NCBI GenBank assembly: GCA_030549175.1
Contig: JAUKUA010000003.1
Span: 3,410,001-3,474,000, forward strand
Direction: 5' to 3'
Length of the DNA stretch: 64,000 bases
Source: Lasiosphaeris hirsuta
Lineage: Eukaryota; Ascomycota; Sordariomycetes; Sordariales; Lasiosphaeriaceae
Part shown: positions 1 to 10,861 of the stretch, piece by piece
Numbering within the stretch: position 1 is the first letter of the stretch
Layout: every line of letters starts with the position of its first letter
The notes under the pieces: model-generated
Database searches by the model: none
Seen by the model: only the letters and a program-made list of their open reading frames with translations
Told to the model about the DNA's origin: nothing
Made by a program: the position numbers and the translations under genes

Positions 1-528
1 GTGTCGGATACCTGTGGCCTATCGGATGTGTACCCCACTTTGACCTACCCGGAAGCGCGTATTGATGCGTATCTCTTCTCTCCTTGCGGTTTCTCTGCCA
101 ATGGAGTTGTTCCTGCTCCCCCTTCGACGGATGCTAGTGTCACTAAGGCTGCGCACTACTTCACTGTCCACGTCACCCCGGAGCCGGACTGCTCTTTTGC
201 TTCGTTTGAGACCAATGTCCCTGGTGGGCAAAATGGCCGCGAGACTTCCGATGTTATCGAGCAAGTCGTCAACATTTTCCGCCCTGGCCGTTTTAGCGTG
301 ACACTTTTTGAGGCTAAGGGCAAGATTACCGACGTAGCTCGGACGGGCGAAGAAGACCCGCGACGCAGCTGGGGGCCAGCCGTGAAGCAGCGTATGGAGC
401 GCATCAACGGATACCGCCGCATCGACCGCGTTGTCCATGATTTCGAGGACTACGATCTCGTCTTTCGATTTTACGAGCGTGAGGGATGGGTTGGCGATGG
501 AGGTGCCCGGGTTGGAGAGGAGGACTGA
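1..528 (+). CDS. S-adenosylmethionine decarboxylase proenzyme, C-terminal part
   Basis: This is the 3' end of the gene for S-adenosylmethionine decarboxylase, the pyruvoyl enzyme that makes decarboxylated SAM for spermidine and spermine synthesis. The window begins inside the coding region, so the GTG at base 1 is an ordinary valine codon, not a start. Seen directly: the family core FSPCGFSANGV at about residues 27-37, then HVTPEPDCSFASFETNV and a VVNIFRPGRFSVTLFE segment that forms the end of the beta-sandwich. The proenzyme cleavage site (an internal Glu-Ser) must lie upstream of the window. The stop is at 526-528. About 175 C-terminal residues are present; the whole fungal enzyme usually exceeds 400. 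Confidence 0.93.
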   Translation: MSDTCGLSDVYPTLTYPEARIDAYLFSPCGFSANGVVPAPPSTDASVTKAAHYFTVHVTPEPDCSFASFETNVPGGQNGRETSDVIEQVVNIFRPGRFSVTLFEAKGKITDVARTGEEDPRRSWGPAVKQRMERINGYRRIDRVVHDFEDYDLVFRFYEREGWVGDGGARVGEED

Positions 529-1347
529 TGGCATTATCTTGCTCAGCAAGGCTACAGAGGTAAAGTGGATAAGGGGTATATGAGTTAATGGGTTATGAGA
601 TATGATCATGCGTCACATTTCGCGCTGGTTTCGCTCATCAAAATTAGACTTCATCTGAAGGACATTTGTCACGTTGCCAGTCAAGCAGACGTTGGATATC
701 TCGGATTTTCTCCGCTTGGGCTTTGTTTCGTGTTACTTCTGTTTCTAGTTTGGGGCATGACTCTCGCCTGGAGGTATGTCAGCCACGTGCTATGGATGGC
801 CCTTTTTCCCGAGACTTCACATTCCTCAGTTCCCAGCCCACTCGGAATTTTCCATCGAATACTTCGAGGCTGGCCTATTCTGTATCACAATCCTCGCAGC
901 ACAATGAATCTAAATCCAGCAGCTAGTCACACCAGGCCTCCCTGCCACACGTCGAGGAATAGATGTATGTCACCAGGCAGCGCCAGACAAAGCCAACTGC
1001 ACGTCCAGCATTCATACATCTCTAAAAGAGGTATCCCCCCCCCTCAGGAGCCGCTGCTCTCTTACCTACAATGTCACTAGCGTAGCCCACTTTTCAACCC
1101 CTAAGCAGTCTCACAACTTCTCGCAATATTAGAGCTGCTCACTACACCATTATCACCGACTCGGCCGTCCGGCACGGCCCCGCTATCACGATCTTTGCAA
1201 AATCGGAATCCGGTGCCTCGATGGACGTTTCCGCAAGCGGTTGCAAATTGTCTCTTTGCTCCCCTGCTTGAACAACTTGGCGAACCACTGCCACCATCCG
1301 CTGCCATTCGTTACGAAGGGTGCTCTACCCATTCTCTCGACTTCGCG
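529..1347. other. Intergenic, no supported gene
   Basis: This holds the 3' flank of the SAM decarboxylase gene and the 5' flank of the next gene. A frame is open from about 595 to 1080, but its translation resembles no family I know and has no splice support. I see no RNA gene here. Confidence 0.5.
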
Positions 1348-2159
1348 ATGGATTCACAATTAGAACCATTGGGACAGAGAGACGCATGGGTGCCCTTGTT
1401 CGCTCGCGTAATTGTTCTTTTCGTCCTGCTCGCTGGTTCGGTAACCGGGCTGGTTGTTTCTTGTCTGGTATTCTCCGGTGGTTACATAGTATTCCCCGTG
1501 CCAAGCCAGTACTTTGCGCAAAGCTTCGTCATGCATGCCGTAAGTACCCCTTTACCCTGCTTATGATATTGCTGATAAGCACTAAACCGAAGAAGTCCAT
1601 ACGCTGACCAGAGCGGATGCTCGCATAGTCTATCCTCTCCGTGATATACATGGTGGTCTTCTCCGCGTCATGCCTCAAAAAAGAAAGACTATACGGTACT
1701 GGTTACAAAATTCCGCCGGGGTTCAAGCACCGAGTCTACGCCTGGTTTTGGGGACTCATGGGCTTAGCCACTATAATGTGGATGGCAGCAGCACTGGCAG
1801 TTGTGGCAGTGTTCCTCTATCTCGATGACGGGGTTAACTCAGTATTGTCAATCATACTCAAATTAGACATGTTTTCTTGCGCCGCCGGATGCTTCGCGCT
1901 GTTGGTCATCATCGCGATAACCTCGATAAATTCCCGACTCGTGCTGGGTCCCCGACCTCCTCGTCGCCCCAGCCCCGGCGTCCGCAGCAGCAGCCGCAAC
2001 AGCAGCAGCAACCGCGGCAGCGGCGGCGACAGCGACAGCGGCGACAATAGTGACCATACAACGCACTCGGATGACAGGCCCACCCTCAAGGTTTCTTCCC
2101 GAGCTGCGCCCCCGGAGGAGAGGCAGAAGCGTCAAATGCTAGAGAGTTATTGTTCATAA
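1348..2159 (+). CDS. Orphan three-TM membrane protein with Ser/Asp-rich tail
   Basis: Two exons, 1348-1539 and 1629-2159, give 240 residues. The intron has a GTAAGT donor at 1540, a possible CTGAC branch at 1604 and a TAG acceptor at 1626-1628. The frame runs phase 0 across it, which supports the model. Three hydrophobic segments are visible: about residues 19-49, 103-128 and 143-164. The last 75 residues are polar, with runs of Ser, Asn, Gly and Asp, so they probably lie in the cytosol. I do not recognise the family. The frame stays open upstream to about 1195, so an earlier start is possible; MDSQLEPLG was chosen because it places a short polar head just before the first membrane helix. Confidence 0.6.
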
Positions 2160-2568
2160 CCTTGATAGGAGGTGGGTTCTAACTTAGAACATGAGGGCCT
2201 AATATGTACCCTCAAAGAATGGAGTACGGGGGCGAAGGGGGGTCTTTCAATACGTTGGCTTCGGCAGCGAGTAAGCATATACCCAGCGTGCATTTGGTAT
2301 AGATACCCCTTTTCAAAATCAGAATTTTGTTTGATACCCTATCTCCGGATGCTTTTGCACATGATTTAGTTAGCTAATCAGCCAAGACCAAAGTATGTTT
2401 GAATTATGGCAACTCTTTGCAATGTCCAAATGTGATACACAACACGCTGTTCCACTAAATGCAAGATTCCGACAGATTATGCCTGTTTTATGTTCATGCT
2501 GCCGCCCTTTTCCCCGTGCCCGTTTCCAGGCCCAGACGCCTCCGAGGCATCGCTCCCATCCCCAAATC
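2160..2568. other. Intergenic between convergent genes
   Basis: This is about 0.4 kb between the stops of two convergent genes. I see nothing in it beyond shared 3' flanks. Confidence 0.5.
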
Positions 2569-3719
2569 TCACAGGGCCACTTCTACCCGTAGGCCCCTCC
2601 TCAACATCCTGTACCGGTGCCTCAAACCTCGCGGCCACGCCCCCCCGGGGGGGCCTCCTCGCGAGGGCGGGATCGTGACAAATGAAATATGCGACCCGTA
2701 CTCGGTCAGTAGGATGCCAAATCTCCCCAGCACGCGCTGTATCGGCCCCTTGAGTGATGGGCCGCAGGCCGCGAGGACGGCGACAAACTGCTCAACGATA
2801 GTCCACGTGGCGATCGACATGGCGAGAGCCCATGGATCCTCGGCGGAACCCCATTTCCCAACCATGACGGCCTTGGCGATGGAAGAGCCGCTGGCGAAGA
2901 GGCCCATGCCGGTGAGGCAACATACAAGAATGCGCTCGCGGCGGGGACGGCGCAGCTTCCACAACACAAACATGGGGGCGAGGGACAACAGGATATCAGT
3001 GGTGACGTTGATTGCGGACCCGACGCTTGATACGAGCATGTCGGTGTACACTGAGGTGCAGTCACAAAAGGCGGTTTGCGTGAAATCCCAGGCTCCGTAC
3101 AGCAGGCGGCACTTGGTGAAGATATAAACCGTGTCACCGATAAAGTAGATGGCCTGTGCAACCAGGATGGAGTACAGCATAGGCTTCCAGACGCCGTGGT
3201 TGAGCGGAAGGCGGAGGAGGGTTAGGGCGACCGAGGTCTTGACCAAGGTCATGGTGAGTCCCCACAGTGGTATAGCGAGGTAGGCGAGGCGGATGGCGGC
3301 GATGGTCTGGGGAATAGTAATTTCCTGCGGTGTCATAAACATCTCGCCCTCGAGAAGGGCCCAGTCTACGATGGCGCAGGCCTGCGAGCGTTTTGTTGTT
3401 TCAGTATTCAATGATTATCATGCTCGACGGAGCTCCTAATCCGCTTCCAACTTGACAGTTGAAATCAGAAGCGTTGTCGGAGCCCTGACGAGGATTGGTG
3501 GAGAAGGGGATGACCCACGAAGCCGGCCACGATGAGCCCGTCATCCCACCCGAACCTCCATACGGGCCACACGCGGACATATAGGCGCGCAAAAAAAGGT
3601 ATGAGGGTGATGGTTAGAAGTGGGATGGTAACGCCAATGTGCACGCGCGCGAGTTTGGCGGCCCGTTCTGTGATGGGGATCAAGATATCCAATGGCGCTT
3701 CGGTTGGGACGTCCGCCAT
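2569..3719 (-). CDS. Rhodopsin-domain (Pth11-like) integral membrane protein
   Basis: The protein belongs to the large fungal family of seven-TM proteins with the 'rhodopsin domain' found in Pth11-like candidate receptors. Two exons read on the minus strand: 3719-3519 and 3381-2569, joined by a 137-nt intron with a GTGGGT donor and a CAG acceptor, phase 0, giving about 337 residues. Family signs include the FGWDDGLIVAGF segment after the first helix, an acidic region followed by RLAYLAIPLWGLTMTLVKTS, and the WTIVEQFVAVLAACGPSLKG segment typical of helix 7. Six to seven hydrophobic stretches are visible. The C-terminus ends soon after helix 7 in a Gly/Arg-rich stretch and is shorter than in many relatives. 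Ligand and role are unknown; being in this family does not prove receptor function. Confidence 0.82.
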
Positions 3720-5360
3720 CTATTACCGGAAGGACCCCGTAGCGCTGTAGATACGGTGAACATCGGTGGTGCGAGCAGTCTCAGGTGGTGATAGAGGCGT
3801 CCTCGGAGTACTGCGTAAGTGCTAGCTAGCTTCAGGCGAGTGCGGGGAATCCTGGGCAGTGATGGTGAGTGCGGCCGACAGACGCTAGTAGACAGCCCTG
3901 TCGACTAGTGTTCAGAAGTCCTTGGTGAGGTGTTGGGGAGGGCGCGGGGGGATGACAGATGATAGACGAGGAGGCGACCTGATCTTTAGACTTAACTCTG
4001 CAAGGTTTTTTTTTTTATTTTTTTTTGTCTGTCTGCCGCTGGTCGAACGCGTCGGCCGGGCACTTTGCCATTTTCGTTTTCTTCTCGGAGCAGTTTCTGT
4101 CCGCTGGACGGCCGCAGTGCGTAGGTTTTGCTGCTTCGCACAGACACTGGTCAGGGGTGGCTGGCCTTGGCGGAAATATTGACAGGGCAAGAGCGTCTGA
4201 TGACCCTGGTATCCAAGGCGCCGTGGGGGGCCTAGCACCGCGGAATCGACACCGGCAAAGGAAGGGACGGACGTAGTGAGGATGTGTGAAGGAAGCGAAA
4301 TTAGTGGGTGGCACTGAGCTTTCTGTGCCTTCTTCAACATTCATCTGCATGGATGCGTCTGCCCAGGGCCATGTCACCACCTTCAATGGTTCAGGATGTC
4401 CAAGGATGCTCTCTCTTCCCCCCTAGTCAGTCATGGGCCAGCATAAGCCGCCCCTATTGATCTGACGACACACGAGAAAGATGCTCATCCCGGGGAAACC
4501 CGGAGCGAATGGAATCTCGATAGAATTTCTGATCCGTATCCGCGCTGTATCCGGGGCAGAAGGGATATTGCCATGCGCCAAAATTGGAGGTGTCCCAGCG
4601 CATCGGGTACGTTGTCGCGCGAAAGATGGCCCGATGAAAGAACCAGGTAAGACGCGCTAATAAGAGCTGCCGCCTCTGTCAGGCCTTTGGTCACCCCTGC
4701 CCTAGCTCAGCATCCTCCCGCGCAACATCAACACATCCAATGCGGTATTCGGGATGGTCAAATGTGCGAGACTTCGACCGTGCCATCCTGTGCGTTCCAT
4801 ATGATCTTGGGTCGCTGATCCGGAATCTTTGATTCCTAGTCTCAATCCAGCAAAGCTCCCTCGAACCGACCCAAGGTCTATTCCACCACTTAAAACCTCT
4901 CCCGCACGACTCCCAAGATCTCCAATTTTTAGCTAATGCGGTATCAGGCCACTTTTCGATGGCAGCAACTCGCTGGATGCGTAAATGTAGGCGGCGGGGG
5001 GTGGTATACAAGGAGTCGAGCAAGGGTGGCCTTGAGGCAGTTGGTATCCAACAAAGCAAAGTTGAGTCAGGAGTCTAAGTATCCAAAGTCGCCCGTTTCG
5101 CCTGTCAAGCCAATGATTTTTGCTCACGCTGGTACGCTAGCAGTCTCTAAGTGTGGGGCGGCCACTTGGTGCTGCCAGTTTTGAGTGCGAGGTCGGCAAC
5201 ATCGTCATTTGTTGTCTGAATCAGGTTTGACATACGACATCCATCAGTAATAAACCATTGGCACGCAACAAACTCTGAATTTAGCACACGTCCCTATTCC
5301 CTCACGTTCACTTTCAAAACCACCATCATCACACTCCAACCTACCAGCCTCATAGCTGAG
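3720..5360. other. Intergenic, no supported gene
   Basis: A 1.6-kb divergent spacer between the rhodopsin-domain gene and the GH64 gene. It contains a T-rich tract at about 4007-4026. Several frames of 60-140 codons are open on both strands, but none looks like a known protein or has splice support. Confidence 0.5.
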
Positions 5361-6557
5361 ATGCCTAACTCCCTCACCATCCACCTCACCAACAACACCC
5401 CCCACCCCTCCGTCTGGGCATACATAACCGGCCTCGCCCTGCAAAAGTCATGCGCGCGCCTCATACTCACCGCCGCAGGTGAGCCCTACTACCCGCCATC
5501 CCCACCCAAGATCCTCCAACCGCTTGCCGTCGATTGCGCGATTCCTCTCGGCCCGCCGGGCCACACCACCGCCGTCACCATCCCGCAGATCGCCGGCGGC
5601 CGCATCTGGTTCAGTGCGCACCGCAAGCTCACCTTCCTGCTGAACCCGGGGGGGCCCGGCGGGGGCGCCGCGCTCGTCGAGCCGTCGGTACTCAACCCGA
5701 CGGATCCCAACGCCGACGTCGACTTTGCCTTTTGCGAGTTCACGCTCAACGCCGACCAGCTGTTTGCCAACATCAGCTACGTCGACTTTGTGCCGCGGCT
5801 GCCCATCGCCCTGACGCTGCAGGAAGGGGGCGGGCGGGTGCAGCACGTGAGCGGCATGGCCGAGGATGGGCTGGAGCGGGTGTGCAGGGGGTTGAGGGAG
5901 CAGGCCGGCCGGGACGGCCGGCCGTGGGACAAGCTGGTTGTCGAGCGCGAGGGCAGGCCGCTGCGGGTTTTGAGCCCGACACACGGGGGCGCCGTGGGCG
6001 CGAGCTTCGAGGGGTATTTTGAGCCGCTGGTCGAGCAGGCCTGGAACAAGTATCGCGAGGTGCATCATTCGCTCATCAGGCTGCCTGGCAAGTCGCACGG
6101 GCCGGTGTTGCGTATCAACACGCAGGCTGGCCCGGGCATCGTGGATGGGCAGGTCGGGAAGGGGTCGGATGAGCTGGTTGTGGGCGGCGAGCCCTTCTGT
6201 CGGCCGACGACGGCGGATATCTTGGGGTGCAATAGCGGGCCGTTCGCGACTGGACCGTCGCCGGTGCGCAACGCCATCATCCCAAGACTAGCGGCCGCTT
6301 TTCAGCGCAGCTGCATCGCCGATGTGGCCGAGCATCCATCTCAGCCCGGGACTTTCTATCGCTGCGAGCCAACAAACCACTACTCGCGCATTGTCCATGA
6401 GTGTAACCTCGATAGGAAAGGCTATGCATTTGCATATGATGACGTCCAACCAGATGGCGGCGAGGACCAGTCTGGCAAGGTAAATGCCGGCGACCCCAAG
6501 GTGTTCATCGTCGCAGTGGGAGGCTCGGGGGCGTATATAGGGGATCGGATGCCATAG
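5361..6557 (+). CDS. GH64 family beta-1,3-glucanase-like protein
   Basis: A single-exon gene of 398 residues matches the glycoside hydrolase 64 / thaumatin-like superfamily, whose bacterial members release laminaripentaose from beta-1,3-glucan. Supporting segments are the N-terminal LTIHLTNNT strand, GGRIWFSAHRKLTFLLNPG, the FCEFTLNADQLFANISYVDF region characteristic of GH64, and the C-terminal RIVHECNLDRKGYAFAYDDV. No signal peptide is visible; the protein starts MPNSLTIHLTN, a polar sequence. It may therefore act inside the cell or leave it by an unconventional route. The 5' leader is CA-rich just before the ATG, which is usual for fungi. I could not verify the catalytic acids by eye. Confidence 0.8.
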   Translation: MPNSLTIHLTNNTPHPSVWAYITGLALQKSCARLILTAAGEPYYPPSPPKILQPLAVDCAIPLGPPGHTTAVTIPQIAGGRIWFSAHRKLTFLLNPGGPGGGAALVEPSVLNPTDPNADVDFAFCEFTLNADQLFANISYVDFVPRLPIALTLQEGGGRVQHVSGMAEDGLERVCRGLREQAGRDGRPWDKLVVEREGRPLRVLSPTHGGAVGASFEGYFEPLVEQAWNKYREVHHSLIRLPGKSHGPVLRINTQAGPGIVDGQVGKGSDELVVGGEPFCRPTTADILGCNSGPFATGPSPVRNAIIPRLAAAFQRSCIADVAEHPSQPGTFYRCEPTNHYSRIVHECNLDRKGYAFAYDDVQPDGGEDQSGKVNAGDPKVFIVAVGGSGAYIGDRMP

Positions 6558-7188
6558 CTGAATGTGATAGGTCTGTTGTTGTATATCCCTAATGACGCTT
6601 CGGGTTCAAGTCTGCCAAGTCTAGTACTCTAATACTTTGGTAAAGGAGTTCGATCTAGTTATGCCAACACCAAGCTAGCACAACGTCTTACACCGCCTAA
6701 TATAACAGTCTTGTCGGCTCTAGCTGCGACCAGGAAACTAGGCAATGCCGACACTGGAGCGTAATCTGGCTACTACTATGTAGTAAGTAGTTGATATCAT
6801 GGATAGAATGTACCTGGTGACGATTGCCTGCACACCGCCCCTCCCCCACATCCATACGCTATCAAAGGAATCCATTACAAAGTGGGCCAATGCCTTGTCG
6901 TTTGAGAGTGAAGCGCTTTGGGGTAGCTTGGAAGGCGTTTTTGAGTTGTTATTAAGCCTTTACGTTGGCTTGAGAGTCTTTGCTTGACACGTCAATGGGG
7001 TCAATTGACTACGTATATTAAAGGCTCTGTGAAAGGTGTTGGATTCGCGAAGAATCTGAGTAGTAGGCCCTCGAAGCGGCTAAGCCCTATGTAGGGGCAG
7101 TATGCTGACGGTTGTTTTCTACTTTTTGATCCGCGCTTCTGATTTTGCTTCCTAATATCTCACTGCTAATTATCATCTCCTTCGTTCC
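6558..7188. other. Intergenic between convergent genes
   Basis: About 0.6 kb between the GH64 stop and the F-box protein stop. No gene or RNA is supported. Confidence 0.5.
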
Positions 7189-8786
7189 TTAGAACGGGGC
7201 GCTAGTAAATTGCATCCCATGGGAGAGCAGCATATCCTCCACAATCTCAAGATCCATGTCTTCGTCTTCATCCAAATCTCCAGCCCAGCCATCCTGGTCA
7301 CCGTTCGGATCGTCACCGTCGCTTTCATCGTAATCATCCTCATCCTCATCCTCATCCTCATCGAAGTCTACCTCCCATTAGTACCGTCTCAGATAAGAGA
7401 AAAAAATAATGTCTTTCACTTACCTAACTCTTCAATGCGGATGGTCCTCCGAGAAGGCCACAGAACTTCCATCCGGCCAAGAGTCTCCTCGACGAGTTTG
7501 TCCGTGGAAGTTTCCGACAGCATGACGTCATCGACACAAGCACCAGAACTCTTCTTGAACTGAACAGTGAGTTGCGGTCGGTGGCCTAGCTTCATCGTCA
7601 AGAAACTCAGGTTGAGCTCGCGGAGATTCAGGTTCTTCATTCTGCCTAGTTTGCTAAAGAAAGAGTCCCACGGATTGAACTTGTCCTCGGTGTCGTACTC
7701 GCTGCTGGCATCCGCCAACAGAATCCTTCGCAAGCTAAGGGTGCGTAGTTCGGGGGCATTCCTTGCAACGAGGCTAAACAACATGTCTGGTGACAGCTCA
7801 ATGCTTCCTAGGTCGAGTTGCTTGAGTCGAGGCAGAGACAAAGCGGTGGGATCAGTGCTGGACTGGCTGCTGCTAAGCCACCCTAGCAGCGGCAGCCACC
7901 AGTGCGGATTGTCGGCTTGAAAATTCAAGCGAAGCCAGGTGAGGTTCGGCAACAGCATCAAGAAGTTCTTCAGGTAATGGGCCTTGCTGTGGTGGCGGCT
8001 GCCGCCGAAATGAGCATGCCTGACGCAAAGATGGAGCTTCGTCAAACCGGCTAGAACGGGTTTACTGATCGCTTCCCTCAATTTCGGGATGTGAAATGCG
8101 CCATCCCCAAGTCCCCACACCAAAGAGCGCAAGTTGATCTCGATGCTCTTTGGGCGGGATTGTGCAAAGGCAAGGGCAGCAACCAAGTTGGAGAATATTT
8201 GGGCTGGGTAGTCATCGGGCCCAATCTGTCTCGGTCGAAGGTGATGCATGGTGAGGCGTGTGTTCGCAGCAGCGAGGGTCGCGGCACCATAGCTCCTCCA
8301 CAACATGCCATCGCCGTCACGGCTCCGGCTGGGCGAGTTGAAGTCGCGGATGTCAACGGACTCGAGGTTAGGAAGGTTGCGGAATGCTTCGGCAAGCATG
8401 TCCCGTAGACGCCCCGTAGTCATCAGATCGAAATGGTCTGCCGCGGATGCAGCCAGACGGGCTTCTTGCTCGTTAGGCAGCGAGATGGTGTGGTCGTTGG
8501 CCTCATGGCAAACTCGATCGGTCCCAATAACAACGTGCTTGAGGACAGATGAAAGGGCTGTATGATGGGAGATGTCGATCAAAACCTGCAGGCTGTCGGT
8601 CGAGACCATGAATTGTTTTTTCCGAAAGAACTCGTGCGAAAAGAAGTGGAACAAAGCCCTCTCGAGCACCTTGCACGACAGGCGGACATTCGCCAGATCG
8701 GTAGTAGAGATGTAGTAGGTGATCCGGATTAGCACCTCAAGCGGCACATGCGCGAGTCTGCAGTGCTGCTGAGGATCCATCGCCAT
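7189..8786 (-). CDS. F-box protein with leucine-rich repeats and acidic tail
   Basis: The predicted protein (513 residues) begins with an F-box-like segment, HVPLEVLIRITYYISTTDLA at about residues 13-32 followed by NVRLSCKVLERALFHFF, the site where such proteins bind Skp1 in SCF ubiquitin ligases. The rest contains Leu-rich repeat-like units such as LPRLKQLDLGSIELSPDMLF and APELRTLSLRRILL, likely the substrate-binding surface. Exon 1 is 8786-7424 and exon 2 is 7367-7189. The intron has a GTAAGT donor, a TACTAAT branch and a TAG acceptor at 7370-7368; this acceptor, not the AG at 7373-7372, keeps the frame open. Exon 2 encodes about 58 residues rich in Asp and Glu. The substrate is unknown. 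Confidence 0.75.
7327..7361 (+). repeat. (TCATCC)n-like coding microsatellite
   Basis: CATCCT-type units repeat about five times. On the minus strand this encodes alternating Asp and Glu at the start of the acidic tail of the F-box protein. Length changes by whole units would keep the frame. Confidence 0.75.
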
Positions 8787-9468
8787 TACTCTACCGTCGC
8801 GACCGGGCGATGCGGAATCGTCCTGGTTTGTGAGCAGAACAGCGGGTGGCGGGGTTGGTTGGCTTTCAAGGACAAAACGGAAGAGCAGTCCAAGGTAGGA
8901 GAGAGTAAGGAATGTTTGGTGGATGCTGCGTCGTCGCGCTGGTTCAGGAAAGGTGGTTGACTTTCGGTTGCTTTGGCGCGGGCCCGGGGTGGTGAGGGCG
9001 GTTGCCTGCAGAATGATGACACGCTATCACGTGGTGGCTAGGCTTCTTCGTTCATAAACTCAGAACAAAGATGATCACCCACTTTTCCTAAGCTCAACAG
9101 CATGCTGTAAACCAAAAGTGGCAGTACCATTTAATCTCGAACGGACATCGATTACGGGCTATCAGCATCTTGGGGCACTTGCCACCTTACTCAAACACCA
9201 AACTTTCGTTGCCCTGCTTGCAACTTGCTTCGATGTCCATTCAGCTTTCTTTTCCAACCGTGACTAGAAACCGGCTGCCTCAAAATGACCACCTGGCAGG
9301 TGATGGCCCTCTTATTAGTAGGTAACAAGTCCCCGGTCGCATTTGCTATCGGCGCAATCCACCTTCGTAGGTACCTATAAATCCCATGACCGCCCTTTCC
9401 CTTTCCACATCAACTTTTCTTTTGCACGAGTTATTTATCGACTTGTGCTATCGTTGTTAGCCAGAGCC
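8787..9468. other. Divergent intergenic region
   Basis: About 0.7 kb between the F-box start and the start of the Cys-rich membrane gene, presumably holding both promoters. I see no other feature. Confidence 0.5.
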
Positions 9469-10396
9469 ATGCGGTCCAACAAATCACTCCTAGCCTCGCT
9501 TAGCTACTTATCAAGCTCTCGCGTTACCGTCGGCCAGAATCCCGTGAGAGCTGAAATCCTACCACCGAGGGAGACAGGGGCAGCACCTAATAGTTATGAT
9601 ACCAATGGGTCGACACCAAAGCCAACCTGAGGCCCCGGGAGAAGTGCCCGAGTCAAAGGCTGTCCTAGCTAAGCTACAGAACACCAACAGCTGGGTGAAT
9701 GAACGAACTTGCGGGTGGTACCCTGGGTTCGCATGTCGGTACAGGTACCCTAAATACCTACTTGAGCGTTCTCGGCTTGGCTAACTGAGTGAACTATCTT
9801 GCCCTGCAGATGAGCCATATGCCTGCGTTCTTGGCTTTACTTGCACAGCCAAACGGCGCTAGTGTGGTGGGATGTGCTTCGGGAAACTTGGCTGTCTATT
9901 TTGCCTCGTGCCTCAACCACGAAGCATATCTGAATGGCGACTGTGATGCGATGGGGCTGCAGACAGGGTGTTGGTGAGTACTAAGCTCAATAAGAATCCC
10001 ATGTTGATTTCATTTTTGCTTTCTATGCGTAGTGCTTCCACACCATATGGCGAATGCGGTACTCTATTGTGGCCAGGCAGTCCCCGACGGTCGGCTCAAG
10101 TCTGCTGGACAAAACTAGCCATAATCTCCATGCTTGACATGCCTCAATCCGTTCTCGACGCGACAACAATTACGACAGACACTACGCATAGTAGCTCAAG
10201 CCCAGTGCCTGGAAATGACGGCCAGTCCACAAATACCACCAGCTCCGTCGGCATCATCGTTGGCTCTATTTGCGTTCTTCTGCTTTTCATTGTGGTGTGC
10301 CTCATCATCTTGGTGCGTTATGAGAAGCGCAAGCGCTCGGAAAACATCGAATTTGGAACTTGCCATGTATCTGCTAAAGACCGCTACTATCACTAG
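9469..10396 (+). pseudogene. Cys-rich single-pass membrane protein gene, apparently frameshifted
   Basis: The encoded protein resembles fungal surface proteins with a secreted Cys-rich ectodomain, one TM helix and a short basic tail. Parts that read well: a signal-like start at 9469; after a possible intron of about 9544-9678, NERTCGWYPG; after a second intron ending in CTGCAG at 9809, PYACVLGFTCTA; then VVGCASG, a Cys-containing stretch and, after a GTGAGT intron ending about 10031, CCASTPYGECGT; then a Thr/Ser linker, TM helix GIIVGSICVLLLFIVVCLIIL and the stop at 10396. Between PYACVLGFTCTA and NGASVVGC the frame slips by one base at about 9850-9853 (AAA where AA would restore it). The phase of the second intron is also unresolved. 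It could be a pseudogene, a sequence error or a misread splice. Confidence 0.5.
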
Positions 10397-10493
10397 TAGT
10401 AGTAGGTACCATAACCTAGTCGTGCAGTAGGCGTCCATAAGGGGAATGGGGGCGCTCACTTACGTACCTCGGTCTGACTTGAAGCTTAAAAGC

Positions 10494-10529
<36 letters not shown>

Positions 10530-10861
10530 CTCCAAAACCATACATCTAACGCATAAACGTGATGGTGATATTGTATAAATCTACCCAAAGTCCCAACTGC
10601 CGACTTTTTTTTTCTTCTGTGACTCCGCTTCAAACCCAGATGCCTTGCAATTTTCACCCATCCTCGCGTTGTATAGCCCCTCAGAAGTCCCCGACGCCTC
10701 AAATACGGCCTTTTCTCCTTCCTTGAAATCTTTGGCGCGTTGTTGCGCTGCCACTTTCTGAGCCGTCTCAATACTCGGACCTGCTACCTCCTGTTGCCCT
10801 TTTTCACTGTAATCTAGCCAAAAATTTCACATTTGCTACATTCTGAGATACCAATAACGCC
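10397..10861. other. Intergenic between convergent genes, with poly(A) tract
   Basis: About 0.46 kb. The only notable item is a 33-base A tract at 10495-10527. Confidence 0.6.
10495..10527 (+). repeat. A33 homopolymer
   Basis: Thirty-three consecutive A bases lie between two convergent genes. No retroelement or target-site duplication is evident beside it, so I call it a simple repeat; its true length may be affected by sequencing. Confidence 0.85.

Noticed and set aside
2459..3127. 222-codon open frame on the plus strand
   Set aside because: Antisense to the rhodopsin-domain gene, which has clear TM helices and a supported intron.
5448..6098. 216-codon open frame on the minus strand
   Set aside because: Antisense to the GH64 gene, with Pro/Arg/Ala-rich shadow composition.
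10495..10527. Poly(A) tail of a retrocopy
   Set aside because: No gene-like sequence or target duplication precedes the A33 tract; a simple repeat is the better reading.
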